A stretch of 35,925 nt of DNA from Rhodospirillaceae bacterium (GTDB lineage Bacteria; Pseudomonadota; Alphaproteobacteria; UBA8366): NCBI GenBank assembly GCA_002724395.1, contig PBOR01000015.1:1-35925 (forward strand). Reading direction: 5' to 3'. Under the pieces are notes generated by a model. It saw nothing but the letters and a program-made list of their open reading frames with translations. It did not search any database and was not told the origin of the DNA. Shown here piece by piece: positions 7,841-16,560 of the stretch; positions within the stretch are counted from its first letter, which is position 1, and the number at the start of each line of letters is the position of its first letter. The translations under genes and the position numbers were made by a program.

Positions 7841-9181
7841 TTAGCTGCCGGCAACCGTCATGCCGTCAATGCGGAGCGTCGGCGCGTTCGTGGCGTAGCG
7901 GAATTCCAGATCATTTGCGGGCGTGAGGTTTAGGAACATATCCTTGAGGTTTCCGGCTACTGTCATTTCGCTGACTGGATAGGCAAGTTCACCTCCCTCG
8001 ATCCAAAACCCGGATGCGCCTCGGCTATAATCGCCGGTGACGCCGTTAACGCCGAACCCCATCATGTCGGTTATATAAAGTCCACTCTCAATTTCCTCAA
8101 TCAGGGCTTTGGGCGAAAGAGCGCCTGGTGTCATATGCAAATTGGTAGTGGATGGACCTGGTGGCGAGGAGGTTCCACGCGATGCGCGGCCATTGCTGGT
8201 AAGGCCCAACTGACGAGCGGAACGTAAATCCAAAACCCATTGCGTTAGCATCCCGTCTTCGATGAACGAAATGGGGTTGTTGGTCAGGCCTTCCGCATCG
8301 AACGGTTTGGACGACAATCCTCGGAGTCGGTGCGGATCGTCGATGATGGAGACGCTTTTGGGAAAAATTTTCTTGCCCATGCAATCTTTCAAGAAACTGG
8401 TTCCGCGTGCAATGGATACGCCGTTGATGGCGCCAGTAACATGGCGCACGATGCCATTTGAAACGCGTGGATCGTAGACCACAGGTACCTTCGCGCTTTT
8501 CGCTTTTTTGGGATTCAATCGTTCGATCGTGCGCTCGCCAGCTTTTTTCCCGATTATTTCGGGGTCTTGTAGATCACGGGCAAAAACCGTGGAAGAGTAA
8601 TCATAGTCGCGCTCCATTTCAGTACCCTTACCAGCTAACACACAGGCACTGACACTAAATGACGAACTGCTATAGGCGCCGGCGAACCCGTTAGTGCCGG
8701 CGATTGCTACATGTGACTGGGTCCAGTCTGCCTCGGCTCCTTCGGAATTGGTGATGCCGTCCACCGCAAGAGCGGCGCCTTCGGCGGATTTCGCCCATTC
8801 GATCAGTGTTTCCGAGGCCGGTTCTGTTGGGTCGAATATTTCGAGATCGCTTGCATCGTTGGTCGATAAGACATCCGGGTCTGCCAATCCGCAAAATTCA
8901 TCTTCTGGCACGGCACGCGCCATGGCGACGGCGCGTTCGGCCAGTTGACTCAGCGCTTCGGGTGATTGGTCAGACGAAGATACTATGGCTTGGCGTTTGC
9001 CGATTAACACGCGCAGGCCCAAATCTTCGCCTTCCGACCGCTCCAGCTTTTCGATCTTGCCGAGACGCTGGGCGTGGCCCAAGGAGATGTGGCGCACATG
9101 GACTGCATCTGCGGCGTCCGCGCCCAGGCCGGTCGCTTTTTTCAGCAACGTTTGTAAATGATCGAGTGCGTTTTCACTCAT
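7841..9181 (-). CDS. pmbA: TldE/PmbA, metalloprotease TldD/E partner subunit
   Basis: TldE forms a heterodimer with TldD. In known systems the pair digests unfolded peptides and matures peptides such as microcin B17 leader-containing precursors, with the zinc site in TldD. The 446-aa length matches the family (about 450). It lacks the HExxxH site, as expected for TldE, and has the family stretches VPVVYDPRVSNGIVRHV, RGTSFLKDCMGKKIF, DDPHRLRGLSSKPFDAEG and TDMMGFGVNGVTGDYSRGA. The C-terminal domain ends with LRIDGMTVAG. The start is the ATG at 9181. The gene follows the 108-aa membrane-protein gene by 27 bases and precedes the bluB remnant by about 3, so ubiD, the small gene, tldE and formerly bluB form one run. 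The matching tldD is at 16561-18015. Confidence 0.93.
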   Translation of the reverse strand: MSENALDHLQTLLKKATGLGADAADAVHVRHISLGHAQRLGKIEKLERSEGEDLGLRVLIGKRQAIVSSSDQSPEALSQLAERAVAMARAVPEDEFCGLADPDVLSTNDASDLEIFDPTEPASETLIEWAKSAEGAALAVDGITNSEGAEADWTQSHVAIAGTNGFAGAYSSSSFSVSACVLAGKGTEMERDYDYSSTVFARDLQDPEIIGKKAGERTIERLNPKKAKSAKVPVVYDPRVSNGIVRHVTGAINGVSIARGTSFLKDCMGKKIFPKSVSIIDDPHRLRGLSSKPFDAEGLTNNPISFIEDGMLTQWVLDLRSARQLGLTSNGRASRGTSSPPGPSTTNLHMTPGALSPKALIEEIESGLYITDMMGFGVNGVTGDYSRGASGFWIEGGELAYPVSEMTVAGNLKDMFLNLTPANDLEFRYATNAPTLRIDGMTVAGS

Positions 9182-9208
9182 AAAATCGGATCCTTCCGTT
9201 ACAGACCG

Positions 9209-9535
9209 CTAAAGACCGCCGCGCACACAGCTGACGACGCTTAAGATGACGATTAGCACCAAAGCGACGAAGCACAAAATTATTTGCCGCCTCCCGCGCG
9301 CCCAATCCTCGGCTGTCATGTGTTTTTTGGGTTCTTCATCTTCTTCCATGTCTTCGAGGCTGACTTCGTGAGGGAGACGTTTTTTTGCTAGCCGTTGCGC
9401 AAAGCCACGACTAACGGAGCGATAACTAGAATCCGCTTCTTTTGAGCGGCGTCGGATGCGGTGAATAATCCAGATAGCCACAATTATTAGAACGACCCAC
9501 AGCCCTCGCTCAATATTCTCCGAATTTATTTCCAT
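9209..9535 (-). CDS. Small membrane protein of unknown function
   Basis: This 108-aa protein has a hydrophobic segment at about residues 12-25 ([16 protein letters not shown]), a basic then strongly acidic middle ([12 protein letters not shown]) and a second hydrophobic segment at about 85-103 ([19 protein letters not shown]). It is thus a two-pass protein with a charged loop of about 55 residues. I do not recognise a family. Its ATG (9533-9535) lies inside the last codons of ubiD, overlapping by ten bases, so the two are probably translationally coupled. It sits between ubiD and tldE, which suggests co-expression but gives no firm clue to its role. Confidence 0.72.
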   Translation of the reverse strand: MEINSENIERGLWVVLIIVAIWIIHRIRRRSKEADSSYRSVSRGFAQRLAKKRLPHEVSLEDMEEDEEPKKHMTAEDWARGRRQIILCFVALVLIVILSVVSCVRGGL

Positions 9536-11040
9536 ATGGACGCCCCGGAGCCGGGAAGGCCAAGCTCATCCCAAAGAGTATCGATTTTCTCAACTACGTC
9601 ATCGCTCATGCGGATAGTACGGCCCCAGTCGCGCTTGGTTTCCGGTGGCCATTTGTCGGTGGCATCGAGGCCGATTTTGGATCCCAATCCAGGCAACGGG
9701 CTGGCGAAATCGAGATAATCGATGGGGGTATCCTCGATCACGGTGATGTCGCGCGCCGGGTCCATACGTGTTGAGATTGCCCAAATCACATCTTCCCATT
9801 TGCGTGTATCGATATCTTCATCCACCACCACGACCCATTTCGTATAGGTGAATTGACGAAGATAAGACCAGACCGCCAGCATCACCCGCTTGGCGTGGCC
9901 CGGATAGGCTTTCTTGATAGCGACGACTGCAAGCCGATAGGAACAGGCCTCCGGCGGCAACCAGAAATCGGTAATTTCCGGGAATTGTTGTTGGAAGAGC
10001 GGAATAAAAACTTCGTTTAAGGCTTCGCCGAGCACACTCGGCTCGTCGGGAGGTCGACCGGTGAAGGTGGAATGATAGATCGGCTCTTTACGTCGGGTGA
10101 TCGCTGAGATTGTTAAAACGGGAAACGGCTCTTGCGCGTTATAGTAGCCAGTATGATCACCGTAGGGGCCTTCCGGCGCGGTATCGCTGAGCGACACATG
10201 GCCTTCGAGAACGATCTCGGCGCTGGCAGGTACTTTCAGAGGCACCGTCTTGCAATCCACCAGTTCGATACGTTTGTTTTTTAATAATCCCGCAAATTGA
10301 TATTCAGACAATGTGTCGGGCACCGGTGTAACGGCGGCCAGCAATGTCGCTGGGTCGGCGCCAATCACCGCGGCTACAGGAATCGGTTCCGATGCTACCC
10401 CTGCCCAACGTGCCGCATGTTGCGCGCCGCCGCGATGTTCAAGCCAGCGCATTAAGGTGGTTTTTTTACCAGTCACCTGCATGCGGTAGATGCCGAGATT
10501 AAAGCCATCCGCTTTGTTCCTGTCCGGGTCCGGCCCTCGGGTGACTACAAGCGGAAAGGTGATGAGCGGTGCCGGTTCGTTGGGCCAACAGGTTTGGATG
10601 GGCAATTGCTCCAAATCGATGTCGTTACCTTGGAGTACGACTTCATGGCACGGGGCGGATTTAATCGTCTTGGGCCGCATTGCCAAGACGGTTTTGAGCA
10701 ACGGTAACTTTTCGAGCGCGGCTCCGAGACCGTCCGGCGGCTCCGGCTGACGCAGGAAGGCCAGGGTCTCGCCGACTGCGCGCAATTGGTTTGGCATCCG
10801 GTCCATGCCGCGGGCAACGCGTTCCACTGTGCCGAACAAATTAACCAGCACTGGCATGTCGTAAGGCGTGCCATCGTCGCGGACGGGGTTTTCAAAAAGA
10901 ACGGCCGGTCCTTTTTCCGCTAGTAAGCGTGTTTGAATTTCCGTCATTTCCAGATTGGGCGATACCGGTGCGGAAACCCGTTTAAGGTCGCCCGAATTCT
11001 CCAGGGCGGCGATGAAATCTCTCAGTGAGGCATAAGACAT
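9526..11040 (-). CDS. ubiD: UbiD-family 3-polyprenyl-4-hydroxybenzoate decarboxylase
   Basis: UbiD removes the carboxyl group from 3-polyprenyl-4-hydroxybenzoate in ubiquinone synthesis and uses prenylated FMN supplied by UbiX. The product is 504 aa, close to the E. coli enzyme (497). Family signatures include the N-terminal [31 protein letters not shown], the cofactor-region motif [30 protein letters not shown], and [19 protein letters not shown] near the C-terminus. The start is the ATG at 11040, which gives the standard N-terminus; the frame stays open for another 100 codons upstream, but that stretch is low-complexity and overlaps the divergent gene. ubiA lies 1.5 kb away on the same strand. 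Other UbiD-family decarboxylases are possible, but length and nearby ubiA favour the ubiquinone role. Confidence 0.93.
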   Translation of the reverse strand: MSYASLRDFIAALENSGDLKRVSAPVSPNLEMTEIQTRLLAEKGPAVLFENPVRDDGTPYDMPVLVNLFGTVERVARGMDRMPNQLRAVGETLAFLRQPEPPDGLGAALEKLPLLKTVLAMRPKTIKSAPCHEVVLQGNDIDLEQLPIQTCWPNEPAPLITFPLVVTRGPDPDRNKADGFNLGIYRMQVTGKKTTLMRWLEHRGGAQHAARWAGVASEPIPVAAVIGADPATLLAAVTPVPDTLSEYQFAGLLKNKRIELVDCKTVPLKVPASAEIVLEGHVSLSDTAPEGPYGDHTGYYNAQEPFPVLTISAITRRKEPIYHSTFTGRPPDEPSVLGEALNEVFIPLFQQQFPEITDFWLPPEACSYRLAVVAIKKAYPGHAKRVMLAVWSYLRQFTYTKWVVVVDEDIDTRKWEDVIWAISTRMDPARDITVIEDTPIDYLDFASPLPGLGSKIGLDATDKWPPETKRDWGRTIRMSDDVVEKIDTLWDELGLPGSGASIWK

Positions 11041-11147
11041 GGGGCGCAAATTAGAGCAATTTTCAAGGGAACGAAATAACTCTCGGTAACGAATTTTGTT
11101 TGCAGAGGCGTAAAGCTCGGTGTAGCGAAGTGGGGAAGAGAATTGCC

Positions 11148-11891
11148 ATGATAACCACTGATGAAAAAGAAGCCTTGTTGAACCGGGCGCGCGATTACCC
11201 TTATTGGGCGCCGTCGCAATCCTACGTCTGGGACCCGGACGACGATCCGCGCGATTTGCAGCCTTTTGATCCTGAACTGACCGAAGGCCGTTGGCCGGTG
11301 CTGGCGGTTGGCTCCAACCGTTCACCGGAGCAGTTGGCACGCAAATATAACGGCACGGGCTGTGAACCGTTGGTGGTGCAGTATGGAAGACTAATAGACT
11401 TCGATGTGGTCTACGCCGCCCATATCAGCAAGTACGGCGCCGTTCCCGCCATGTTGCAACACGCACCGGGCGTTCACGTGAAACTGGCGGTTACCTGGCT
11501 GGACGATGATCAATTGCAGGTCATGCATGAAACCGAGGGGAATTATCATTTCGGTGAGATTGAACAAATAAGCCTCACCTTGGAACGAGGCGATGCGCTA
11601 GATTCAGCCTATCTCTATGTGGGTCGCCAAGGCAGCCTGACCATCGATGAAAAGGCGACGGGCCTGGAGGCAATTATCGCTCATAATCGCCCCTATAATA
11701 GCGCCACAACCGCCGACATGTTGGAGGTTTTGCGCAAGAAATTGGGTGCCGCTGAAGACCCGGACACATTCATCAACAGACTCGTTACTGACGAAGTATA
11801 TCGCCACGCAATCATCGGCATTATCGGCGCAAAAGCAGTGCCATTCGCCTATCCGGTCAATATCATCCAAGCGGATTTGGGGACGGTTTAG
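11148..11891 (+). CDS. Uncharacterised protein, possible gamma-glutamylcyclotransferase-like fold
   Basis: The 247-aa product has no signal peptide or membrane segment. Near its N-terminus is [18 protein letters not shown] (about residues 49-66), which resembles the YGSN glycine loop of gamma-glutamylcyclotransferase-like proteins. About 80 residues later is [12 protein letters not shown], where an acidic residue could take the place of the catalytic Glu. The similarity is weak and is my inference. The gene begins at the ATG at 11148 behind a purine-rich GGGGAAGAG; the frame is open 16 codons further upstream with no good ribosome site. It is divergent from ubiD, and its stop overlaps the stop of the methyltransferase gene by four bases on the opposite strand. 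Confidence 0.75.
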   Translation: MITTDEKEALLNRARDYPYWAPSQSYVWDPDDDPRDLQPFDPELTEGRWPVLAVGSNRSPEQLARKYNGTGCEPLVVQYGRLIDFDVVYAAHISKYGAVPAMLQHAPGVHVKLAVTWLDDDQLQVMHETEGNYHFGEIEQISLTLERGDALDSAYLYVGRQGSLTIDEKATGLEAIIAHNRPYNSATTADMLEVLRKKLGAAEDPDTFINRLVTDEVYRHAIIGIIGAKAVPFAYPVNIIQADLGTV

Positions 11892-12532
11892 CCCTCCATC
11901 CGCCATACTTGTGCGTTCAACAAATCCGTATCTTCCAAATGCGTCTTGGTTTTGACGCTATATCTGGCGAGTTGCTCTAGCCCTTCTTTAGGCAGGTAAA
12001 GGCGTCTCGGGTCGCCGATAAACACGCCGGTGTTGGATTTGGCGAGCGCTCGCAACCATTTGGTAATCGCACCTGACATGGGTTGTTCGTAGCAGACGTC
12101 GGCGGCGAGGACCGTCTCCCAACCCTTATCTATGCCGGTTAGATCTTCATCGGTGATGTCGATCTCCACGCCGTTTGCTGCGGCATTCACTTCTAAGGCG
12201 GCGATAGCGTATTCGTCGATGTCGCTGGCGGTAACTTTTGTTGCTCCCATTTTGGCCGCTGCGATGGCGGCGATGCCGCTGCCCGAGCCGAAATCGAGGA
12301 CGGTTTTGCCGCGGACAATCTCAGGGTTGTCGACGATATAACGCGCCAATGCTTGTCCGCCTGCCCAGGCGAAGGCCCAAAAGGGCGGCGGCAGACCCAT
12401 ATCGTCCAGTTGGTCGGACGTCTTGTGCCAGAGCGGGTAATCCTCACTGGCGAGGTGTAGTTTTATCTCAGGCACCAAGGGCGGTGGTTCGAGTGCGGTA
12501 TTGGTGCGGATGAAGTCAGATTTATTTTCCAT
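11888..12532 (-). CDS. Class I SAM-dependent methyltransferase, ETFB-lysine methyltransferase (METTL20) type
   Basis: This 214-aa Rossmann-fold methyltransferase carries motif [16 protein letters not shown], the following acidic position ASDIDEYA, and a post-II motif ADVCYEQPM. The N-terminal [15 protein letters not shown] and [18 protein letters not shown] match the METTL20/Nnt1 group. As I recall, alphaproteobacterial members methylate lysines of the electron-transfer flavoprotein beta subunit, and some are mis-labelled PrmA. Assignment to the ETFB enzyme is inference; another protein substrate is possible. The start is the ATG at 12532, eight bases after the ubiA stop, so ubiA and this gene are co-transcribed. 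It ends convergently with the 247-aa unknown gene with a four-base overlap. Confidence 0.83.
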   Translation of the reverse strand: MENKSDFIRTNTALEPPPLVPEIKLHLASEDYPLWHKTSDQLDDMGLPPPFWAFAWAGGQALARYIVDNPEIVRGKTVLDFGSGSGIAAIAAAKMGATKVTASDIDEYAIAALEVNAAANGVEIDITDEDLTGIDKGWETVLAADVCYEQPMSGAITKWLRALAKSNTGVFIGDPRRLYLPKEGLEQLARYSVKTKTHLEDTDLLNAQVWRMEG

Positions 12533-12540
12533 CCGTTTTT

Positions 12541-13461
12541 TTAGAATGGTCGACCAATGAGGATGGCCCCGAGCAACCACACCCCAATCCATGCGTTAGA
12601 TTTGAAATGGTAGAGGCAGTCCTGTGGGTTGTCTAAATCCACCTGACGGACCTGGGTAAAAAGCAGCGTGGTAGGGAACAACAAGGCGATAAAATAAACT
12701 AGGTTGAGATGCAGCATTACACCTGCGACGGCAAAACAAATCATGGTACAGGTGTAAAAAACACCAATCCAAATTTTGCTCCTATCGCCGAACTTCAGCG
12801 CCGTCGATTTAACGCCGACCATTGCGTCATCTTCCTTGTCCTGGTGGGCATAAATCGTGTCGTAGCCCAGCGTCCAGAAAAAGGCCCCGGCATAGAGAAC
12901 GAGCACGGCCGGGTCGAGAGCGTCTGTGATCGTGGCATACCCCAGCAGAACGCCCCAGTTGAAGGTGAGCCCCAGAAAGGCCTGCGGCCAATAGGTTATG
13001 CGTTTCATTAGCGGGTACAGGGCAACCAGTGCCAAGGATGAGACCGCAAGCAGTTTCGTAAAGTCGTTGAGTGCCAGCAAGATGAGCGCAGATAAAGTTA
13101 AAAGCAGAACCAGGAAAACGATGGCATGTCTCAGCCTCAATCGCCCGATGGCCAGTGGCCGGGTTGCGGTGCGCGCGACTTTGGCATCAATGTCACGGTC
13201 TAGAATATCGTTCCACGTGCAGCCTGCGCCACGCATGAGAAAGGAACCGATTAAGAATAGCAGCGCTAATTTGGCTATTTCATGGAGTGACGCGCCGACG
13301 ATCGATGTGAACGCAAGGCCTAAGCCCCACCAACAGGGAATCGCTAGCAGCCAAACACCAATAGGACGGTCGATCCGGGCGAGCCTGAAATAAGGCTGCA
13401 GTGCCTCGGGTACCTTGCGGTCAATCCAATCGCCTTGGGCAATGTCACTAGAATCGTTCAT
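12541..13461 (-). CDS. ubiA: 4-hydroxybenzoate polyprenyltransferase
   Basis: UbiA attaches the polyprenyl tail to 4-hydroxybenzoate, the first membrane step of ubiquinone synthesis. The 306-aa product is highly hydrophobic with about eight to nine membrane segments. The Mg-diphosphate motif [19 protein letters not shown] is present, and the second aspartate region is [14 protein letters not shown]. The start chosen is the ATG at 13461, giving [12 protein letters not shown]; the frame runs 24 codons further upstream, but those residues are basic and not family-like. It is the first gene of a two-gene minus-strand unit with the methyltransferase. The window also has ubiD. Confidence 0.95.
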   Translation of the reverse strand: MNDSSDIAQGDWIDRKVPEALQPYFRLARIDRPIGVWLLAIPCWWGLGLAFTSIVGASLHEIAKLALLFLIGSFLMRGAGCTWNDILDRDIDAKVARTATRPLAIGRLRLRHAIVFLVLLLTLSALILLALNDFTKLLAVSSLALVALYPLMKRITYWPQAFLGLTFNWGVLLGYATITDALDPAVLVLYAGAFFWTLGYDTIYAHQDKEDDAMVGVKSTALKFGDRSKIWIGVFYTCTMICFAVAGVMLHLNLVYFIALLFPTTLLFTQVRQVDLDNPQDCLYHFKSNAWIGVWLLGAILIGRPF

Positions 13462-13868
13462 GTCGATTATACTGCGATGGTTCCGTTTCGATCTCAAGAA
13501 TGCTCGCTCGCACTTTCTGAGAATTGATGGCAAGTTGTGGTGATGAAAATCTTTGGGTGATAATTGCTCTGCTTATTGGGTTAGTCCAGTTCGACATAGC
13601 GTGCGCAGCAGATCAATAGAGAAATTACTACTTGACCGGAATGGGAATGATTGTTGCAGCCAATGGGTAACCGCAGGATTTATAGAGACGCCTTAGGCAA
13701 TGCAAATTGAATCTTGGTTGCTTGGCTGTTTAGCGGAGACTAATGTTTGACAGTCCAATTCTGGCGATGTGACTGGGGTATGAAATTGGACGAAATCTCT
13801 GAATAGATAGTCAAGTGCTATAGGCCAAGTTAGGGAGACTGTGTTAGCGAGAGGGCTAGGAATTTGGC
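13462..13868. other. Intergenic region between divergent ubiA and rsmE
   Basis: These 407 bases hold no gene that I can support. A 30-codon ATG frame at 13527-13619 encodes a hydrophobic peptide with a membrane-like stretch (LWVIIALLIGLV), but its ribosome site is weak and nothing else supports it. TTGACA occurs at about 13747 without a convincing -10 at the right distance. Promoters for both ubiA and rsmE must lie here. The stretch may also contain eroded coding sequence. Confidence 0.4.
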
Positions 13869-13899
13869 GTTGGGATTTTACGAACCTCTAAAACCCAAC
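13869..13899 (+). promoter_or_regulatory. Strong hairpin just upstream of rsmE
   Basis: GTTGGGATTTTA (13869-13880) pairs with TAAAACCCAAC (13889-13899) to make an 11-bp stem with a single bulged A at 13875 and an 8-base loop (CGAACCTC). It ends 19 bases before the rsmE ATG, so it would form in the 5' leader. No run of T follows it on either strand, so it does not look like a usual Rho-independent terminator. It could shield or space the ribosome site, protect the transcript end or bind a protein. Function is inference. Confidence 0.5.
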
Positions 13900-13918
13900 A
13901 AGATGGGCGAATAATGCT

Positions 13919-14689
13919 ATGGCAAGAGCGCAGCCACGTTTGTTTGTGGAAGATAGTTTGGGTGTAGGCCTGAATGTTAATTTGGGCAATGCGCATGCCC
14001 ATTATTTAAAGAATGTCTTGCGTTTGAAAGTAGCTGCTGAGGTTGCCTTGTTTAATGGTCGCGATGGCGAGTGGCATGGTAAACTTAAATCAATCAGAAA
14101 GTCTGGGGTGATAGTTAATCTCGTGGAAATGGTTTATCCGCAGCCGTACGACGTCGGGCCGGCATTGATGTTCGCGCCTGTGAGGCGAGGGCCTATGGAA
14201 ATAATGGTGCAAAAAGCAACAGAACTGGGTGTAACGCATTTGCAGCCGATGATCACCGAATTTACAGATGTTGAGCGCTTTAACGTGGATCGAATGCGCG
14301 TCACTGCAATTGAAGCGGCCGAGCAATGCGGAAGAATGAGCGTACCATTGATTGAAGAGCCGCAGCCGATGAATGAGATTTTGGCGCAATGGCCTAACGG
14401 GCGTCGCCTTTTATTTGCCGCTGAATCCGGCTCTGTTCGCCCAATTTCCGAGGTGCTTGGGGGATTTAAAGATCATTCTACACCGGATCAGTGGACTATT
14501 GGAGTTGGCCCAGTCGGTGGTTTTAGTCCTGCAGAACATGTATTATTGCGCAATTTGCCATTTGTTGTTGCTGTTGGGCTTGGGCCTAGATTGCTAAAGG
14601 CGGAAACTGCCGCTCTGGCGGCGTTGAGTTGTTGGCAGTCTGTTTTGGGCGATTGGGAGAATCGCCCCATTGACAGAATTCATCAATAG
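13919..14689 (+). CDS. rsmE: 16S rRNA (uracil1498-N3)-methyltransferase
   Basis: RsmE methylates N3 of U1498 in the decoding region of 16S rRNA. The 256-aa product has the N-terminal PUA-like domain (ARAQPRLFVEDSLG; HAHYLKNVLRLK) and a SPOUT/trefoil-knot domain with RGPMEIMVQKATELGVTHL, IEAAEQCGRMSVP, VGPVGGFSPAEHVLL and LGPRLLKAETAALAAL, all family hallmarks. The start is the ATG at 13919; an ATG at 13914 is out of frame. gshA follows by 47 bases on the same strand, a pairing common in Alphaproteobacteria. A hairpin lies just upstream. Confidence 0.95.
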   Translation: MARAQPRLFVEDSLGVGLNVNLGNAHAHYLKNVLRLKVAAEVALFNGRDGEWHGKLKSIRKSGVIVNLVEMVYPQPYDVGPALMFAPVRRGPMEIMVQKATELGVTHLQPMITEFTDVERFNVDRMRVTAIEAAEQCGRMSVPLIEEPQPMNEILAQWPNGRRLLFAAESGSVRPISEVLGGFKDHSTPDQWTIGVGPVGGFSPAEHVLLRNLPFVVAVGLGPRLLKAETAALAALSCWQSVLGDWENRPIDRIHQ

Positions 14690-14736
14690 CTTAGGTACAA
14701 GTGCGGATTTTACCTGATTTGAAAGCTTCAATATAA

Positions 14737-16101
14737 ATGGACGCAATAACGTCACCCGGTGAGCCATTGACCGATAAAAGGACGCTTACCGATTATCTAT
14801 TCCAGGGCGTGAAGGCGCGTGACGCTTGGCGGATCGGCACAGAGCATGAAAAGTTTGCCTATCGGTTGTCTGATTTTACGCCATTGGCCTACGATACTAA
14901 TCCTGGTATCCGGCAAATTTTGGAGGGTCTAAAACGCTTTGGCTGGGATTCGATTTTGGAAGGCAGCAATATTATTGCGCTCAAGAAAGCAGACGGCTCT
15001 TCGGTGACCTTGGAGCCTGGCGGTCAATTTGAGCTCTCCGGCGCACCAGTTAAAACTATTCACAATACCTGCGATGAGGTGCACTCCCATCTGGCAGAAG
15101 TGAAAGAAATTTGTCAGGAAATTGGCGCGGGGATGATTGGTATAGGTTTCATACCACAATGGCGACGCGATGACATCCATTGGATGCCAAAGGGCCGTTA
15201 TAAGATTATGCGGGAATACATGCCAAAAAAAGGGAGGCTCGGACACGATATGATGTTGCGCACCTCGACGGTACAGGTCAATCTAGATTTCGACTCCGAA
15301 TCGGATATGGTGCAGAAAATGCGGATTGCTATGGCATTGCAGCCCGTTGCTACTGCATTATTCGCAAACTCGCCTTTTACAGAAGGCAAACCTAACGGTT
15401 TTTTGAGCTATCGAAGTCATACATGGACTGATACTGACCCAGATCGAAGTGGCATGTTGCCGTTTGTGTTTGATGATGATTTCGGTTTTGAGCGATGGGT
15501 CGATTATGTGTTGGACGTGCCCATGTATTTTGCTTATCGGGATGGCGATTATCTCGATGTGTCAGGTCGTTCTTTCCGTGATTTTATGAATGGCAAGCTG
15601 GAAGGCTTTGAAGGCCAATATCCTAGCTTGCGCGACTGGGAAGATCACATGACTACGCCGTTCCCAGAAGTTCGTCTCAAACATTTCATTGAAATGCGTG
15701 GCGCGGACGATGGACCGTGGAGCCGGCTTTGTGCGCTTCCTGCGCTTTGGGTGGGGCTTCTTTATGATAGTGTTGCGCAAGATGCAGCATGGGAACTAAT
15801 AAAGGATTGGACCGTTGACGAAATGCAGGCGCTTCGTGACAACGTGCCAAGAATGGCTCTGAAGACGCCTTTTCGGGGCGGAATCCTTCAGGATATTGCA
15901 AAGCAGGCCGTTACAATTGCGTATGATGGATTGAAGAGACGCGCGGTGCCAGGTGGGAAGAGTGCAGACGAGACACAATTTATAGAGACACTTAGAGAAA
16001 TTGCAGATAGCGGAATTTCGCCAGCTGAACGCCTGCTTGAGAGTTTTGAGAAAGAATGGGATGGCGATATTCGTAGGGTATATGAGGAGACCGCGTATTG
16101 A
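14737..16101 (+). CDS. gshA: Glutamate-cysteine ligase, plant/alphaproteobacterial type
   Basis: This enzyme joins glutamate and cysteine, the first step of glutathione synthesis. The 454-aa length and sequence fit the class shared by plants and Alphaproteobacteria: RIGTEHEKFAYRL near the N-terminus, SVTLEPGGQFELSGAP in the active-site region, MIGIGFIPQWRRDD, KKGRLGHDMMLRT with STVQVNLDF, and EVRLKHFIEMRGADDGPW. This class has two cysteines that form a regulatory disulfide in plants; I did not establish the equivalent pair here. The start is the ATG at 14737. The gene follows rsmE and converges with the lipoprotein gene, leaving 17 bases between the stops. Confidence 0.95.
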   Translation: MDAITSPGEPLTDKRTLTDYLFQGVKARDAWRIGTEHEKFAYRLSDFTPLAYDTNPGIRQILEGLKRFGWDSILEGSNIIALKKADGSSVTLEPGGQFELSGAPVKTIHNTCDEVHSHLAEVKEICQEIGAGMIGIGFIPQWRRDDIHWMPKGRYKIMREYMPKKGRLGHDMMLRTSTVQVNLDFDSESDMVQKMRIAMALQPVATALFANSPFTEGKPNGFLSYRSHTWTDTDPDRSGMLPFVFDDDFGFERWVDYVLDVPMYFAYRDGDYLDVSGRSFRDFMNGKLEGFEGQYPSLRDWEDHMTTPFPEVRLKHFIEMRGADDGPWSRLCALPALWVGLLYDSVAQDAAWELIKDWTVDEMQALRDNVPRMALKTPFRGGILQDIAKQAVTIAYDGLKRRAVPGGKSADETQFIETLREIADSGISPAERLLESFEKEWDGDIRRVYEETAY

Positions 16102-16118
16102 GGACGATGTTTGCAATT

Positions 16119-16559
16119 CTATTGCACGGTTACCTTAGCGCCTGATGTTTTTACAGTTCGCTTAATATGGACCGGCTCACCATTGTCGGCGGTACCCCAA
16201 TATTCGATGGTAATGTTATCCTTATTTAGGATAGTCGTGACTTTGTGATTAGGCTGCGTTAGGACTTTACCAGCTTCAACGCGATATCGAACTGCAGATT
16301 CCACGCAATTTTTGCCATTTTCAACGCACACCTTGCCCCGAGTCAGGGTCACGCCTATACCACCGGATTCTATATAATTTCGACTTTGATAATAAGTTTT
16401 TCGGCCCTGCTCGACCACAAAACGAAAGGATGAGAGGTCGAGTTTGAGTTCTGGTCGAGTGCTCGGGCTTTGTTGTCTGCTTGTTTCTTGTTCTTCACAG
16501 GCTGCCAAAAGTAACAAAGCGACTGTGCAACAGTATTTTGTTGCTGAATTTGGTATCAT
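16119..16559 (-). CDS. Putative lipoprotein of unknown function
   Basis: The 146-aa product has a lipoprotein signal: a short basic N-terminus, a hydrophobic core and the lipobox LLAAC with the lipidated cysteine at residue 21. The mature part starts with a polar EEQETSRQQ linker, then a beta-rich domain with two close cysteines (VCVENGKNC), which may form a disulfide. I do not recognise the family. The ATG at 16559 comes one base after the tldD stop, so it is almost certainly co-transcribed and coupled to tldD. In several related genomes the gene beside tldD in this position encodes a secreted IalB-like protein, but I see no clear IalB similarity here. Upstream in-frame codons overlap tldD and would destroy the signal peptide. 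Confidence 0.75.
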   Translation of the reverse strand: MIPNSATKYCCTVALLLLAACEEQETSRQQSPSTRPELKLDLSSFRFVVEQGRKTYYQSRNYIESGGIGVTLTRGKVCVENGKNCVESAVRYRVEAGKVLTQPNHKVTTILNKDNITIEYWGTADNGEPVHIKRTVKTSGAKVTVQ

Positions 16560-16560
16560 T

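Noticed and set aside
11041-11340. N-terminal extension of UbiD by 100 codons
   Set aside because: The extension is low-complexity, overlaps the divergent gene and its ribosome site, and the ATG at 11040 gives the standard family N-terminus and length.
13527-13619. A 30-codon hydrophobic ATG frame between ubiA and rsmE
   Set aside because: Short, weak ribosome site, no recognisable relative; frames of this length arise by chance. Only mentioned in the intergenic entry.
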